A DNA stretch of 53,678 nt from the NCBI GenBank assembly GCA_002343075.1, contig DDRH01000027.1:1-53678 (forward strand), given 5' to 3'. Each line of letters opens with the position of its first letter. Positions within the stretch are counted from its first letter, which is position 1. Under the pieces are notes generated by a model. The model did not search any database. It had not been told where the DNA came from and saw only the letters and a list, made by a program, of their open reading frames with translations. Shown here in pieces: positions 22,946 to 31,055 of this stretch. The DNA comes from Phycisphaerales bacterium UBA2421. Its GTDB lineage: Bacteria; Planctomycetota; Phycisphaerae; Tepidisphaerales; Tepidisphaeraceae. A program made the translations under genes and the position numbers.

Positions 22946-23695
22946 ATGAATCAAGTGATGCCAGACTCAACCAACCAACCCACTCACCCTGATTCGTCCG
23001 GCGATGCCCTGTCGTCGCTCTATCGCATGAGCAAGACCGCCGGGCTTGCCACCAGCGAATATCAAGCTGTGAATGTCGCTTCAGTGGTGGCGATGGTCCT
23101 CGGGTTGGCGAGCTACCTGGCGACCTTTGATGCCGTGTTGCTGATTATCCCCGTAGCCGGACTGGTGACGGGCGTCATCGGGCTTTACCAGGTCGCCCGG
23201 AGCAACGGCACACAAACCGGCGCGTGGATGGCGATCCTTGGGATTGTGCTGAGCCTCGCAAGCGGCGCATGGGCCGGCACGGCGCGGTACAGAGAAGCGT
23301 CCCGCACCGCCGCCGACAGGGCTGCGCTGGTAAAGCTTGTGGATGACCTTTGGGAAAATGTGAGGTCTGATAAGCTGGAACTGGCTTACGGGCTGTTTTC
23401 TGAGTCTTTTCGCCAGCGGGTGACTCGTGCGCAGTTTGATCAGCCGTGGAACTCTCTTAAAGGGCCTTACGCTCTGAAGGAGATTTCGTCGAATGGGCTC
23501 TTTGTTTTCGAGTCTGATCCTGCGACCGGGCTTCGGGCTGCGTCGGGTCAGATTATTGTGCGATTTGAAGATTCCCGGCTACAGGGCGACCGGCCATCGA
23601 TCATTTTTACCTACCGCAATGGCCGGTGGGCGATCGAAAATCTCCCCACATACTACACTTCACAGTCGCCTAGCACGGCGGGACCGCCCCGCTAA
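22946..23695 (+). CDS. Membrane protein with DUF4190-like helices and a soluble C-terminal domain
   Basis: The 249-residue protein has two or three membrane helices between residues about 42 and 112 (VASVVAMVLGLASYLATFDA, then VLLIIPVAGLVTGVIGLY, then AWMAILGIVLSLASGAWAG). The GLYQVARSNGTQTG segment between them is typical of DUF4190-type proteins. The C-terminal 140 residues form a soluble domain with LAYGLFSESFRQRVTRAQFD and end FTYRNGRWAIENLPTYY. This resembles the SnoaL/DUF4878-like lumazine-cone fold seen in similar planctomycete proteins. The likely location is the cytoplasmic membrane; the role is unknown. It starts a plus-strand series of envelope genes running to xerC. Confidence 0.75.
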   Translation: MNQVMPDSTNQPTHPDSSGDALSSLYRMSKTAGLATSEYQAVNVASVVAMVLGLASYLATFDAVLLIIPVAGLVTGVIGLYQVARSNGTQTGAWMAILGIVLSLASGAWAGTARYREASRTAADRAALVKLVDDLWENVRSDKLELAYGLFSESFRQRVTRAQFDQPWNSLKGPYALKEISSNGLFVFESDPATGLRAASGQIIVRFEDSRLQGDRPSIIFTYRNGRWAIENLPTYYTSQSPSTAGPPR

Positions 23696-23840
23696 TCGCC
23701 CGCTCAAGCCCGTCTGGGGTTTCGTCCGATAAGACAAATTAGCAGAGCAGCATCAGGCCACGCTCACCGACTGGAGCGGAGTGGCCGATACCTCGACTGT
23801 GCGCCGAAGTTTTTCCCCGGCGGACGGCGAGGTTGTCAAA

Positions 23841-25115
23841 ATGATGATGCTGAAAATGAATCGATTCCGGGCGCTGCTTCTGGCTGGCGGAGCTTTGCTG
23901 ATCAGCGCTAACGGAACGGGATGCTCGATCCTCGACAATGGATTCGGTGGTGGATCGCAGCCGACCGCGTATACACCGCCACCTGCGCCGGTAGAAGAGG
24001 CCCCGGCACACGCGCACGCGCTGGAGGTAACAAATCCGCGCCCGGCCGGCTCTTTGGCAGGCACGCTCTTTGAAAACACGGATTCCGTTGACGCCGTTAT
24101 GCCACTGGTGAACGTTTTTGGCGAGTTCGGCCATGATTCCGCCGCCGCACCCAGATTTGGCCCCGGCGGGTTTGAGCAGGTGACTTTTCTGGATGAAGGC
24201 TACGACAGCGATGTCGAAGTGAGTCCCGACGGCAAATGGCTCGTGTTTGCCAGCACACGACACAACGAACGCCCGGAGATCTATCTCCAGCGTGTCGGCG
24301 GGCTAAGCGTCACGCAGTTGACGACCGACAGTGCCGACGATGCGTTTCCGACCTTTTCGCCCGACGGCACACGTGTCGCGTTCTGTTCCACGCGAAACGG
24401 CTCGTGGGACTTGTACCTGATGGACCTCGATGGCAAGAACATCACGCAACTCACCAGCAGCCAGATGCAGGAACTGCACCCGAGCTTCAGCCCGGATGGC
24501 ACGCGGTTGGTGTACTGCGCCACCGGCACCCGGAGTGGGCAATGGGAACTTTGGACAATCGACCTGCGCAGCATGGAAAAACGAATGATCGGCTACGGCT
24601 TGTTCCCGGTTTGGTCGCCCAACACCAAGAAAGACCAGATTGCGTTTCAACGAGCACGGCAGCGGGGCAGCAGGTGGTTTAGTGTCTGGATGTGCGACTT
24701 GATCGACAGCGAAGCGCGCAGCGTCACGGAAGTTGCCGTGAGCGGGAACGCAGCGGTAGTCAGCCCGAGTTGGAGTCCGGATGGATCGATGCTGGCGTTC
24801 AGCACGATCGTCAATCCGGGGTTGCACAACGGATCGAACTCGAATGCGTACCCGACCGCTCATGGCGGGAGCCAGCAGGATGTGTGGATTATCAATGCCG
24901 ACGGCACGGGCCGGCGGCGCCTGACCGACGGCAATGGCGTGAATGCCACGCCGACGTGGTCAAAGGATGGAAGAGTATTTTTTGTAAGCGACCGAGGCGG
25001 TGTGGATGCGATCTGGTCGGCACGCGTCAGTAAGCCGACAGCCATCATGACCGCGGAGACAAAACGGGCGAACGACCCGTTTGCTAGTACCAGTAAAGAC
25101 GAAGTTGGGCACTGA
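23841..25115 (+). CDS. TolB-like beta-propeller lipoprotein (PD40 repeats)
   Basis: The product of about 424 residues begins MMMLKMNRFRALLLAGGALL, with a lipobox-like ISANGTGC around residue 28, then a proline/alanine linker. From about residue 118 it carries a series of PD40/WD40-like units. They include DSDVEVSPDGKWLVFASTRH, DAFPTFSPDGTRVAFCSTRN, ELHPSFSPDGTRLVYCATGT, VVSPSWSPDGSMLAFSTIVN and NATPTWSKDGRVFFVSDRGG, enough for a six-bladed propeller. This is the TolB C-terminal-type fold. A Pal/Tol partner is not in the window, so a Tol role cannot be assumed. ATG 23841 is chosen because the signal peptide starts there; the frame is open from 23781. Confidence 0.82.
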   Translation: MMMLKMNRFRALLLAGGALLISANGTGCSILDNGFGGGSQPTAYTPPPAPVEEAPAHAHALEVTNPRPAGSLAGTLFENTDSVDAVMPLVNVFGEFGHDSAAAPRFGPGGFEQVTFLDEGYDSDVEVSPDGKWLVFASTRHNERPEIYLQRVGGLSVTQLTTDSADDAFPTFSPDGTRVAFCSTRNGSWDLYLMDLDGKNITQLTSSQMQELHPSFSPDGTRLVYCATGTRSGQWELWTIDLRSMEKRMIGYGLFPVWSPNTKKDQIAFQRARQRGSRWFSVWMCDLIDSEARSVTEVAVSGNAAVVSPSWSPDGSMLAFSTIVNPGLHNGSNSNAYPTAHGGSQQDVWIINADGTGRRRLTDGNGVNATPTWSKDGRVFFVSDRGGVDAIWSARVSKPTAIMTAETKRANDPFASTSKDEVGH

Positions 25116-25168
25116 GCTGCCTCTCCTCCTGGGAGTTTGGACGACAGAAGGCGCTTCACGGAAGAGGC

Positions 25169-25879
25169 ATGAGAAACACGATGCGGAGCATCATCTTCGG
25201 TCTGCTGACGGTTCTGGCCGGCTGTGCGTCAAACTCGCCGCAATACGGCATCGAACGGTCGCTCTATCTCCCGGGCCAGCGTGTGCAGGTGTGGGCTGTC
25301 GCCCCTGCGGGCAACCTTTCCGGGGAGCGGGCGGTCGATCCGTTGCTGCAGGCCGATTTGCTTTACCAGCAGTTGCAGTCGGTGCGCGGGCTGAAGGTGA
25401 TCCCGGTCAATCGGGTCATCGAGGTGTATGCAGCGCTTCAGATCATCGAAGTGGGCAGCGATCAGCAGGCGGCGCTCGTATGCGACTTGCTGGGTGCCGA
25501 CGGGTTGATCGTGCCCACCGTCACCGCTTATGACCCATACAACCCGCCGAAGCTGGGTGCGTCACTGCAACTGTTTGCCAAGCCGCTGATGTACGAACGC
25601 CCTGAAGGGCTTGACCCGCGCGAGCTGGCCCGAATGGCCTCACCCGGGAACACGGAATCGATTCCGAGCAACGCGCAAATCATGCAGGTTGTCGGGATTT
25701 ATGACGCATCCTCAGGATCGGTACGCGAGAAACTGGCCGAATATGCCGATGGTAGAAATGATCCGGTCGGTCCGCTTGGGCCGAAGGAGTATGTGATGAG
25801 CATGGATCGCTATTGCGGCTTTGTTTATCACGACCTGATCGAGCAACTGCTGCTGAAACTCCAGCGGCGGGCGAAATGA
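25169..25879 (+). CDS. Hypothetical lipoprotein
   Basis: This 236-residue product has a lipoprotein signal (MRNTMRSIIFGLLTVLAGC, cysteine at 19). The mature chain includes QRVQVWAVAPAGNLSGERAV, then DPLLQADLLYQQLQSVRGLK, then VIPVNRVIEVYAALQI. The alternation of beta strands and helices resembles the GNA1162/LpoB-like group of envelope lipoproteins, which have a low-similarity core of the form 'avapf.n.s....l...l...l', but the assignment is weak. It follows the propeller gene by 53 bases and is probably cotranscribed with it. Confidence 0.65.
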   Translation: MRNTMRSIIFGLLTVLAGCASNSPQYGIERSLYLPGQRVQVWAVAPAGNLSGERAVDPLLQADLLYQQLQSVRGLKVIPVNRVIEVYAALQIIEVGSDQQAALVCDLLGADGLIVPTVTAYDPYNPPKLGASLQLFAKPLMYERPEGLDPRELARMASPGNTESIPSNAQIMQVVGIYDASSGSVREKLAEYADGRNDPVGPLGPKEYVMSMDRYCGFVYHDLIEQLLLKLQRRAK

Positions 25880-25895
25880 AAGGCAGCGAGCGTCC

Positions 25896-26135
25896 ATGGC
25901 GCAAATCGTAAAGACCCAGCAACCCACCCGCCTGCTTAGCCTGATGAAAGGCAAGGAGCATTTCTGCTTTCGCTACGAGACCGGCTCGGAAGCAAAAGTG
26001 CTCGATGCCCTGGTGGACATGGTCCACCGGCGCGATGTCGCGTTCGACTGGTTCGATGCCGCCGTGCTTTCGCATCAACTTGGTCAGCATTTGGCCAAAG
26101 AATTGAAGGGACTTTTGCCGAAGAAAGCAGCGTGA
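25896..26135 (+). CDS. Small conserved-looking hypothetical protein
   Basis: The 79-residue protein starts MAQIVKTQQPTRLLSLMKGK and ends LGQHLAKELKGLLPKKAA. It is a compact alpha/beta sequence: EHFCFRYETGSEAKVLDALV, then DMVHRRDVAFDWFDAAVLSH. It has no signal peptide or membrane segment, so it is probably cytosolic. It starts 17 bases after the preceding lipoprotein stop. No family is recognised, but the composition and regular codon use make a real gene likely. Confidence 0.65.
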   Translation: MAQIVKTQQPTRLLSLMKGKEHFCFRYETGSEAKVLDALVDMVHRRDVAFDWFDAAVLSHQLGQHLAKELKGLLPKKAA

Positions 26136-26254
26136 GTTATCGGAAGACGTTCGACGATCGCGATACACGCGCTCCTCGAACGCAGATCGTGAGCGGAGGA
26201 TCGGCTCGCGAATGGGCTTATGCGTCGGTGAAAGCCGCGCAGCAGCAGGTATGA
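26132..26254 (+). CDS. Possible very short ORF overlapping the preceding gene
   Basis: A GTG at 26132 overlaps the previous stop codon by four bases (GTGA) and opens 40 codons, starting VSYRKTFDDRDTRAPRTQIV and ending SAREWAYASVKAAQQQV. Tight overlap and a hydrophilic, protein-like sequence are the only support. It ends 31 bases before the xerC start and could be a chance frame. Confidence 0.3.
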   Translation: MSYRKTFDDRDTRAPRTQIVSGGSAREWAYASVKAAQQQV

Positions 26255-26284
26255 ACCGTCGGCAATTTAGCCGCGTCAGCCATC

Positions 26285-27340
26285 ATGAACATCGCCCCAG
26301 CCGCTCCAGTCGCCACCGTGAACGACAAGAACTTCCCGCCGCTCGTTCGGCAGTTTCTCGACTTCCTGAAACTCGAGAAGCACTTCAGCGAGTACACCGT
26401 CAAGAGTTACGGTGCAGACCTGATACAGTTCTGCCAGTTTCTCAGCGCCGAGATCGGCGGCGAACACGCCCAGGCCGCCCGCAGCAATGGCATTGCCGAA
26501 CTGCCCCCGGACGATAAGCTCGTCAAGATTGAACCGTTGAGCATTCGCGAATTTCTCGCCTATCTCTACGCTCAGAATTACACAAAGAGCACCACGGCCC
26601 GCAAACTGGCCACGCTGAGGAGCTTTTATAAGTTTCTCATCCGCAGGGGCTTGGTGAGTATCAACCCGCTGTCCACCATTCGCACTCCGAAGCAGGAGAA
26701 GCGCCTGCCGAAGTGCCTCGACCTCGAGCAGGTGCAGAAGCTACTCGACGCCCCCGGCGATGGCGATCTGCTCAGCTCGCGCGACCGAGCCATGCTCGAA
26801 GTGCTTTATTCGAGTGGAATTCGCGTGAGCGAACTGGTTGAGCTGGAAATGAGCGATCTCGATCTGGTGGAAGGTGTCTTGCGCGTCCGCGGGAAGGGAC
26901 GAAAGGATCGTATCACCCCCATCGGCAGTCAGGCCATCAAGGCGCTTCAGAGGTACTTCGAGCTTCGCCAACTCGACATGAAGAGCCAGAACGGTTCCAG
27001 CACGCAGCGAGTGTTCCTTAACAAGCACGGCGAATCGCTCAGCACGCGGTCCGTCCGGCGCAAACTTGACAAATACCTGAGCATGGCCGGCCTTGATCCT
27101 GGCATCAGCCCGCACACGCTGCGGCACAGCTTCGCAACGCACCTGCTAAACAACGGTGCCGACCTTCGCAGCGTGCAGGAGTTGCTCGGCCATCAGAGTT
27201 TGAGCACCACACAGATCTACACGCACCTGTCGACCACCAAAATGAAGCAGGTGTACGACGACGCGCACCCCCGTGCCCACGCAGGCCCGATTCCGCACCC
27301 CGCGGCGCCATCGAGCATCCTGCCGGCGAAGGCCGGATAA
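26285..27340 (+). CDS. xerC: Tyrosine recombinase XerC/XerD
   Basis: This is a site-specific recombinase of the Xer family, which resolves chromosome dimers at dif with FtsK. The 351-residue product has the N-terminal SAM-like DNA-binding domain (FLDFLKLEKHFSEYTVKSYG) and the STTARKLATLRSFYKFLI core segment. The catalytic set is complete. The first arginine is in YSSGIRVSELVEL (about residue 179), the lysine in RGKGRKDRITPIG, and H-x-L-R in SPHTLRHSFATHLL (near 279). The last histidine is in LLGHQSLSTTQIYTHLS, with tyrosine near 314 as nucleophile. About 25 proline/alanine-rich residues extend past the usual end. The length and sequence fit the housekeeping type better than a phage integrase; no attachment sites are visible around it. 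Confidence 0.92.
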   Translation: MNIAPAAPVATVNDKNFPPLVRQFLDFLKLEKHFSEYTVKSYGADLIQFCQFLSAEIGGEHAQAARSNGIAELPPDDKLVKIEPLSIREFLAYLYAQNYTKSTTARKLATLRSFYKFLIRRGLVSINPLSTIRTPKQEKRLPKCLDLEQVQKLLDAPGDGDLLSSRDRAMLEVLYSSGIRVSELVELEMSDLDLVEGVLRVRGKGRKDRITPIGSQAIKALQRYFELRQLDMKSQNGSSTQRVFLNKHGESLSTRSVRRKLDKYLSMAGLDPGISPHTLRHSFATHLLNNGADLRSVQELLGHQSLSTTQIYTHLSTTKMKQVYDDAHPRAHAGPIPHPAAPSSILPAKAG

Positions 27341-27375
27341 TCGAAGCGGTGCGGGTCATCTGCCAGCGAGATTTA

Positions 27376-27408
27376 CTCGGAATGACAAGTTAAAGCTGTC
27401 ATTCCGAG
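27376..27408. terminator. 12-bp perfect hairpin downstream of xerC
   Basis: The sequences CTCGGAATGACA and TGTCATTCCGAG form a perfect 12-bp stem around a nine-base loop, 35 bases past the xerC stop and in the gap to the convergent nuclease gene. There is only CTTTCGTTTCC after it, so termination would be imperfect. The wording TGTCATTCCGAG is common as an extragenic repeat in many genomes, so this may equally be a REP. Confidence 0.6.
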
Positions 27409-27499
27409 CTTTCGTTTCCAAAGGTACGCCGGAGGGGACTGCACCTTCGTGAAACTCCATCGAACGGGGCAGAATCTTTATCAACCCGAAAAATACCCC

Positions 27500-28111
27500 T
27501 CATTTCCCCCGGCTGCGCAGCCACTCGATTCGCCAGGCGGGTTGCGCAGCGTCGGTCATCTCATCCCACATTCCGCGAGCCTTTGCCCGAGCTTCGTTTT
27601 CGATCTGGTCAAACTGCTGGCGAAACGTATGCCAGTTCCGCCGGTCGGAAAATGCCCTGCCGTCGCGGATGATGTCGGCGTTGATCAAATCCGTATCGCC
27701 GAGGTAGACGTAAGCAAGCAGGCGGCCATCGACGTTACGGGTTTGAGTTCCGTCGAGCTTCAGCAACACCACCTCGCCCCTGAGCCGCTCGGTAAGATAG
27801 GCCGCCGCTTCTTTGGAGTAATGGGCGTCGGGCCACGCTGGTGCGTCGACACCGAGCATTGAAACTCGCGTCGCAGCCCGATCGGCGATGACAAACGTGC
27901 CGCCGTCAATCACCTCGGCGACAGTGTACCGCTTCCCGTCGAACGCCCGGTCGCCCAACTGGGTCTCAACCAGCAACCACCCCCCAATCATGGCCACTGC
28001 CAGTATCCCGACCAGGGATATGAAGATTTTGCGACGTACTCTGTGCTGAATCAGCCGCCGAGCCACCCACTCGGCGTCGCGCTTCCCGGTGCCGGCTGGG
28101 GCGGGGGACAC
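27500..28111 (-). CDS. Staphylococcal-nuclease-fold membrane protein with altered active site
   Basis: The 203-residue protein has an N-terminal basic segment, one transmembrane helix (IFISLVGILAVAMIGGWLL) and an SNase-like OB-fold domain. Compared with staphylococcal nuclease, EVIDGGTFVI replaces the DGDT motif, so Asp21, a calcium ligand, is glycine. RVSMLGVDAPAW keeps Arg35 and Asp40, but the position of catalytic Glu43 is alanine. NVDGRLLAYVYLGD keeps Arg87. Loss of the general base suggests weak or no nuclease activity, leaving binding or structural use; this is inference from residues seen. The GTG start overlaps the lysC stop by one base, so the two are coupled. A start further inside cannot be excluded. 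Confidence 0.8.
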   Translation of the reverse strand: MSPAPAGTGKRDAEWVARRLIQHRVRRKIFISLVGILAVAMIGGWLLVETQLGDRAFDGKRYTVAEVIDGGTFVIADRAATRVSMLGVDAPAWPDAHYSKEAAAYLTERLRGEVVLLKLDGTQTRNVDGRLLAYVYLGDTDLINADIIRDGRAFSDRRNWHTFRQQFDQIENEARAKARGMWDEMTDAAQPAWRIEWLRSRGK

Positions 28112-29352
28112 TACCGTGCCTTCTCAAGCTCGAACGCATCGTGAACCAGTTGCAGCGCGCGATGCCCATCTTCCTTCTTGATGATGCAACTGATCTTGAT
28201 CTCGCTCGTGGTGATGTTCTCGATATTGATTGAGCTGTCAGCCAGCGCCTCGAACATACGCTTGGCCACGCCGGTGTGCGATCGCATGCCCACGCCGACG
28301 ACACTCACTTTGCACAGGTCGTCGCGGTAGATCGCCTGGGTCTTGCCGCCGAGGTCGCTGATGAGTTTGTCGACAACGGGACGGATGTCGGTGACGTCGC
28401 CGTGTTCGACGGTAAAGCTGATAAACGCGGTGCCGTTATCGTTTACAGTCTGGATGATGTCGTCAACGACAATATTGTGCGTGGCGATTTCCGAGAAGAT
28501 CCGGGCAGCCACGCCGGGCTTGTCGGGCACTTCTTTGATGGTGACCGCGACGAGATCTTTTTTCAGCGCCGCGCCGGATACTACGATGTGTTCCATGTTC
28601 CTGGTCTCCGCCTCGATCCACGTGCCCGGTCTATCGTTCTGGCTGTTTCGGACGTGGAGCTTCACATTATACTTCTTTGCGAACTCAACAGCACGGGTCT
28701 GTAAGACCGACGCTCCCAGCCCTGAAAGTTCGAGCATCTCGTCATAGCTAATTCGGTCGATCTTGCGGGCTTTCTTCACGATTCGCGGGTCAGCGGTGAA
28801 GATGCCGTCTACATCGGTGTAGTTCTCGCAAACTTCGGCACCCAATACGGCCCCCAGTGCGACCAGCGTGGCATTGCTCCCCCCACGGCCGAGGGTGGTG
28901 AAGTCGCCTTCCGGGGTGACTCCCTGAAATCCTGCAACGATCACGATCTTTCCGGCCTTGAGCTGGTCAAAAATACGCTGCTTATTGATTGACTGAATGC
29001 GCGCTTTCGAGAATGCATAGTCGGTAACCAGACCAATCTGCCCGCCGGTGAAGCTGATCGCCTCGTTTCCCTGCGCGTGAATGGCCATGGCAATCAGTGC
29101 AATGGTCACTTGCTCGCCGGTGGCGAGCAGTTGATCCATTTCCCGTTTTGGGGGGGGAATCTTGCACTGGCCGTATTCGCAGACGTCTTTGGCAAGCTGG
29201 ATCAGGTCATCGGTCGTCTCGCCCATGGCACTGACGACCACGACGACCTCATGGCCCGAGTTTCGAGCCGCCATGGCGCGGGCGGCGGCCCGGTGTATTC
29301 GCTCGGCGTCGGCAACGCTCGAACCTCCGAATTTCTGAACGATCAATCCCAT
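28111..29352 (-). CDS. lysC: Aspartate kinase
   Basis: Aspartokinase phosphorylates aspartate at the entry to lysine, threonine and methionine synthesis. The 413-residue protein is a normal monofunctional enzyme. It begins MGLIVQKFGGSSVADAERI. TTLGRGGSNATLVALGAVLG lies near residue 150, and YTDVDGIFTADPRIVKKARK follows near 180. Two C-terminal ACT domains are recognisable (DKPGVAARIFSEIATHNIVV and VGMRSHTGVAKRMFEALADS), pointing to amino-acid feedback inhibition. The family's usual TLGRGGSDTT reads SNAT here, a conservative difference. It is coupled to the following nuclease-like gene by a one-base stop/start overlap, a pairing I cannot explain functionally. Confidence 0.96.
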   Translation of the reverse strand: MGLIVQKFGGSSVADAERIHRAAARAMAARNSGHEVVVVVSAMGETTDDLIQLAKDVCEYGQCKIPPPKREMDQLLATGEQVTIALIAMAIHAQGNEAISFTGGQIGLVTDYAFSKARIQSINKQRIFDQLKAGKIVIVAGFQGVTPEGDFTTLGRGGSNATLVALGAVLGAEVCENYTDVDGIFTADPRIVKKARKIDRISYDEMLELSGLGASVLQTRAVEFAKKYNVKLHVRNSQNDRPGTWIEAETRNMEHIVVSGAALKKDLVAVTIKEVPDKPGVAARIFSEIATHNIVVDDIIQTVNDNGTAFISFTVEHGDVTDIRPVVDKLISDLGGKTQAIYRDDLCKVSVVGVGMRSHTGVAKRMFEALADSSINIENITTSEIKISCIIKKEDGHRALQLVHDAFELEKAR

Positions 29353-29498
29353 CAGCTGACAACGACCCTTTCCTGCCTAATGAGGCGGGAATGATAGTGG
29401 GGTGCCGCAAGTCGTTCAACACAACCGTCGGGCCTCGTTTTTTGCGTGCAAAAGCGAGTCTTGACCACTCCGCGGGCGCACTAAGCGGGTGGGGGCGA

Positions 29499-31019
29499 TC
29501 AGGCATTAAGCATAAAGTCGAGATATCTCGGAGAGAATCGGCTGATGTTGGGAAAGATCGTCTCTATCTCAAGATCGGTGAATCCGCCGAACCACTTGGC
29601 GAGGGTTGCGGAGTATTGATCGACGCTGGTGGTGGGTATCCATCGACCCTGGCCGACGTCGACAGCAGTGTTGCCGAGGGCGAGATCGGGCATTGTTCCG
29701 TAAAACTTCCCCCCATCGACAGCCCCGCCCATAATCAGCGCGTGGCTACCCCAGGCGTGGTCGGTGCCTGTGCCATTAAATGCAAAGGTGCGGCCAAAAT
29801 CGCTGGCAGTGAAGAGGGTCACCTTGTCTTCCAGGCCCAGTTCGATCATGGCTGCGTTAAACGCGGCGATGCCTTGGCTGAGCGAGGCAAGCAGCCCCTG
29901 GTGGGCCGCCAGTTGATCGCCATGCGTGTCATACCCCCCGACGCTCGCGAAAAAGATCTGCCGCTGATACGAAACCGGCTGCGCAGGGGTGCCGGTGGTG
30001 CCCCAGCCACCATTGTTGTGCGCCTTGATCATGCGCGCGATGGTGCGCAACTGATTGGCCAGACTGGTGTTAACGCCGGCAGTGGGGGTGAAGTTAGTCG
30101 CCAGCGGGGGGTTCAGTGTGTTATTGAATACACCCCCGACAATGGCCGCAGCGTCCTGGCTGCGCTTGCCCAGGCGCGCAAACTCACGGTTGAAGAGGTT
30201 GGGGTGACTTTCCCCATCGATGAACAGTTGCCGCATGACGCTGATGCGCGAGTTTGGGTTGTTAAGGTCGTTGCTTCCGTTGCCCGTGGCAAACGAGGTA
30301 ACCGTGCCATTGCTGTTCACGCTGTACGCATTGACAGAATTGCCGACCTCAAACGTATTGGTCCCGCCAACGGTGAGATTCATGCTCACTGTGGTGCCCG
30401 GATTGGTGCCGTAGGCGGCCGACATCAGCATGTCGGCGCAGCGCCCGCCCCAGCCTGTCTTGGCGGGCTGGTCGGGGATGCTGGTCATCCACTCCACCTG
30501 CTGATCGTTGTGGCTAAACAACTGCGGGGGGCGAATCGACGGGGAAGCCTGGTATGCCGCCACATTCGCAATCGGCCAAACCAAGGGGCCGACATTGGTG
30601 AGCACCGCGAGCTTGCCGGAGTTAAATAACCCCTGCAAACCGGGGCAACTTGGGTGCAAGCCCCAGGTCCGTCCATCAGAATTCGCAACAGTAATAGGAA
30701 TCACGTTGCCGGGATTGTTGGGATCAGCGGGATTGTAGTTGGGGATGGCGATCGTTCCGCGCGCAGTGGCATATTTTGCGTAGTCTGCGGCCGATGTCGG
30801 GATAATGGTGTTAGCTGCGTCGTTTCCACCATAGAGGAAGACGCAAACCAACGCGCGATAGTCGGAGAAAGACCGATTCGGTGCTGTGGCGAGGGCGGCG
30901 TTGATCATCCGCAAGTCCCAGACCGTGCTGACCATCGAAGCGGTGGTCAAAGCGGCACATCCTGCGCGCAGGAAGTCTCTGCGGGTCTGTTCTTCTCTGA
31001 TTTTGTTTCTGCGGGACAT
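29499..31019 (-). CDS. Tat-exported DUF1501 protein
   Basis: From ATG 31019 the product has 506 residues. A twin-arginine signal (EEQTRRDFLRAGCAALTTAS) near residue 15 directs folded export. The DUF1501 domain shows ALVCVFLYGGNDAANTIIPT, then GLHPSCPGLQGLFNSGKLAV, a middle SVGGYDTHGDQLAAHQGLLA and FTASDFGRTFAFNGTGTDHA. These metal-ligand-like histidines and aspartates relate the family to the sulfatase/alkaline phosphatase superfamily. DUF1501 and DUF1800 genes are classic neighbours in planctomycetes, and this pair follows that order. The biochemical role is not established; surface polysaccharide or polymer handling is often guessed. It is the last gene of the operon that starts with the giant PEP-CTERM gene. 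Confidence 0.92.
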   Translation of the reverse strand: MSRRNKIREEQTRRDFLRAGCAALTTASMVSTVWDLRMINAALATAPNRSFSDYRALVCVFLYGGNDAANTIIPTSAADYAKYATARGTIAIPNYNPADPNNPGNVIPITVANSDGRTWGLHPSCPGLQGLFNSGKLAVLTNVGPLVWPIANVAAYQASPSIRPPQLFSHNDQQVEWMTSIPDQPAKTGWGGRCADMLMSAAYGTNPGTTVSMNLTVGGTNTFEVGNSVNAYSVNSNGTVTSFATGNGSNDLNNPNSRISVMRQLFIDGESHPNLFNREFARLGKRSQDAAAIVGGVFNNTLNPPLATNFTPTAGVNTSLANQLRTIARMIKAHNNGGWGTTGTPAQPVSYQRQIFFASVGGYDTHGDQLAAHQGLLASLSQGIAAFNAAMIELGLEDKVTLFTASDFGRTFAFNGTGTDHAWGSHALIMGGAVDGGKFYGTMPDLALGNTAVDVGQGRWIPTTSVDQYSATLAKWFGGFTDLEIETIFPNISRFSPRYLDFMLNA

Positions 31020-31055
31020 GGTCGTCTCCGGTAAACGGCTTTCGTTCAATAAAAT

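Noticed and set aside
26285..27340. XerC-type gene as integrase of the phage head module
   Set aside because: It lies 10 kb away, beyond many cellular genes; length and motifs fit the housekeeping Xer family, and no attachment sites are seen.
29391..30629. A 412-residue plus-strand open frame opposite the DUF1501 gene
   Set aside because: The minus-strand frame has a Tat signal and DUF1501 motifs; the plus-strand frame has none.
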